Shown here: positions 63,301-64,000 of the stretch, one piece after another | Layout: the number at the start of each line of letters is the position of its first letter | Numbering within the stretch: the stretch's first letter is position 1 | Assembly: GCA_947471745.1 (NCBI GenBank) | Contig: CANJKZ010000428.1 | Coordinates: 485,001 to 549,000, forward strand | Direction: 5' to 3' | Source: Closterium sp. Naga37s-1 | Taxonomy: Eukaryota > Streptophyta > Zygnematophyceae > Desmidiales > Closteriaceae | Length of the DNA stretch: 64,000 nt | Translations under genes and position numbers: made by a program | The notes under the pieces: model-generated | Database searches by the model: none | Told to the model about the DNA's origin: nothing | Seen by the model: the letters and a program-made list of their open reading frames with translations, nothing else

Positions 63301-64000
63301 CGTGTTACTCTCGTTCACAGTCTGTTCGAACCGTGCCAGTGTCATTTCAGGAACGCTCCCTGTATCCGTCCAGCTTCGCAGCTCCACTCGTTTCCCGTTG
63401 TTGTAGATGCGCGCCTTCCTGTTGACCCAGTCGATCTTGGGGTTGAACCGCTTCAGGAAATCTCGCCCCAAGATGCAATCTAAACCTTTGATGTTCGTGA
63501 TCGGCAATGTCGGCTTCCACCTCAGCGCCCCTATGTGCAGCTGCAGTGATGCTTTGCAGTGGATGGGGAGTTTCGTACCGTCCACCATCGTTGCCGAGAA
63601 CTTGGTCTCCTCCGAAAATTCTCCAATTTTCTCCAACGTCCCGCGGTCGCACACCGAGTGAGACGCACCGCCGTCCACCAGTGCCTGGAGGCGTCGCCCG
63701 TTGCAGATCACCTCGAGTAGTAGTGGTTGTTGCTGCTCCGAGTAACCGTAGATGGTCTCGCTTATAGGATCGTAGGGTACATCGAATAGATCATCCCTCG
63801 GTCCTGCGCTCGAAGCTGCTGACTCCATATCAGTTTCCAACTGAGCAGGGTTAGAAGGATTTATCCGAGGCCGATTCAGCTTCGTCTTGGCCTGGAACCT
63901 TCCCTTAAGCCTTTGCAGCTGTGTAGGCTTCTCCTGTGGGCAATGGGGAGCCTTAACACTATGCTGCGGGGAGAGAATATGAACTCCTTGGAACGCACGA
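60397..64000 (-). CDS. gypsy gag-pol polyprotein (partial) with chromodomain, one in-frame TAG
   Basis: The frame is open from the right window edge, so the first codon shown is not a start. Domains in order: end of gag, protease ([13 protein letters not shown] instead of the usual DSG/DTG), RT ([28 protein letters not shown]) and RNase H ([19 protein letters not shown]). Then integrase with HHCC finger (YYYWPGM...CDTCQRMK) and D,D,E in [16 protein letters not shown] and [11 protein letters not shown], a GPY/F-like module (LRPRFCGPF), and a chromodomain ([32 protein letters not shown]). Only TAG at 60718-60720 interrupts it, between the GPY/F module and the chromodomain; the frame continues unchanged after it. 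Otherwise it looks intact. Confidence 0.95.

Larger units (their letters stand above)
60009..64000 (-). mobile_element. Ty3/gypsy chromovirus, 3' part
   Basis: Minus-strand LTR element inserted in copia element 2. Its 3' LTR (60009-60386) is preceded in element orientation by polypurine tract AGGGGGGAAG. Protease-RT-RNase H-integrase order and a C-terminal chromodomain define a chromovirus. Gag, primer site and 5' LTR are beyond the window. Confidence 0.95.

Overview
This is a nuclear segment of a plant-lineage eukaryote, most likely a streptophyte (charophyte) alga. That placement is inference. It rests on genes with many GT-AG introns and on plant-lineage proteins: an AP-2 mu adaptin, a chloroplast-targeted 2-Cys peroxiredoxin, a protein with three HMG boxes, an APD-type membrane RING ligase and an At4g00755-like F-box protein. 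Abundant GC-rich minisatellites and Ty1/copia and chromodomain-Ty3/gypsy retrotransposons are also present. Nothing looks bacterial. Exon ends were set by hand from splice signals and reading phase, without transcripts.

Layout. 1-3802 (-): 5' portion of AP-2 mu, whose introns hold several minisatellites. 4909-8176 (+): AP endonuclease 2. About 9280-11472 (-): F-box gene. 13427-30006: a degenerate two-gene block unlike its neighbours. Its plus-strand gene encodes a Crypton/Ndc10-like tyrosine recombinase with a C-terminal GCR1_C-like domain. Convergent to it is a large unrecognised gene. A 345-bp TRIM-type mini LTR element (13539-13883) sits in the first gene and a 7.4-kb Ty1/copia element (20102-27503) in the second; both have perfect 5-bp target duplications. 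31668-36978 (+): APD-like RING E3 ligase. 37757-39175 (-): 2-Cys peroxiredoxin. 40238-42096 (+): 3xHMG-box protein. 42580-47965 (+): RecQ helicase. 48479-51277 (-): unrecognised 932-residue low-complexity protein. 53892-64000: a second Ty1/copia element, cut by a minus-strand chromodomain Ty3/gypsy element that runs off the window.

How it works together. The single-copy genes are ordinary housekeeping loci: endocytosis, base-excision repair, redox defence, mitotic chromatin, helicase, ubiquitin ligation. They show no operon-like link. The most unusual part is the 13.4-30 kb block. It reads as the remains of a large tyrosine-recombinase mobile element with two tail-to-tail genes, decayed by nonsense changes and then invaded by two different LTR elements.
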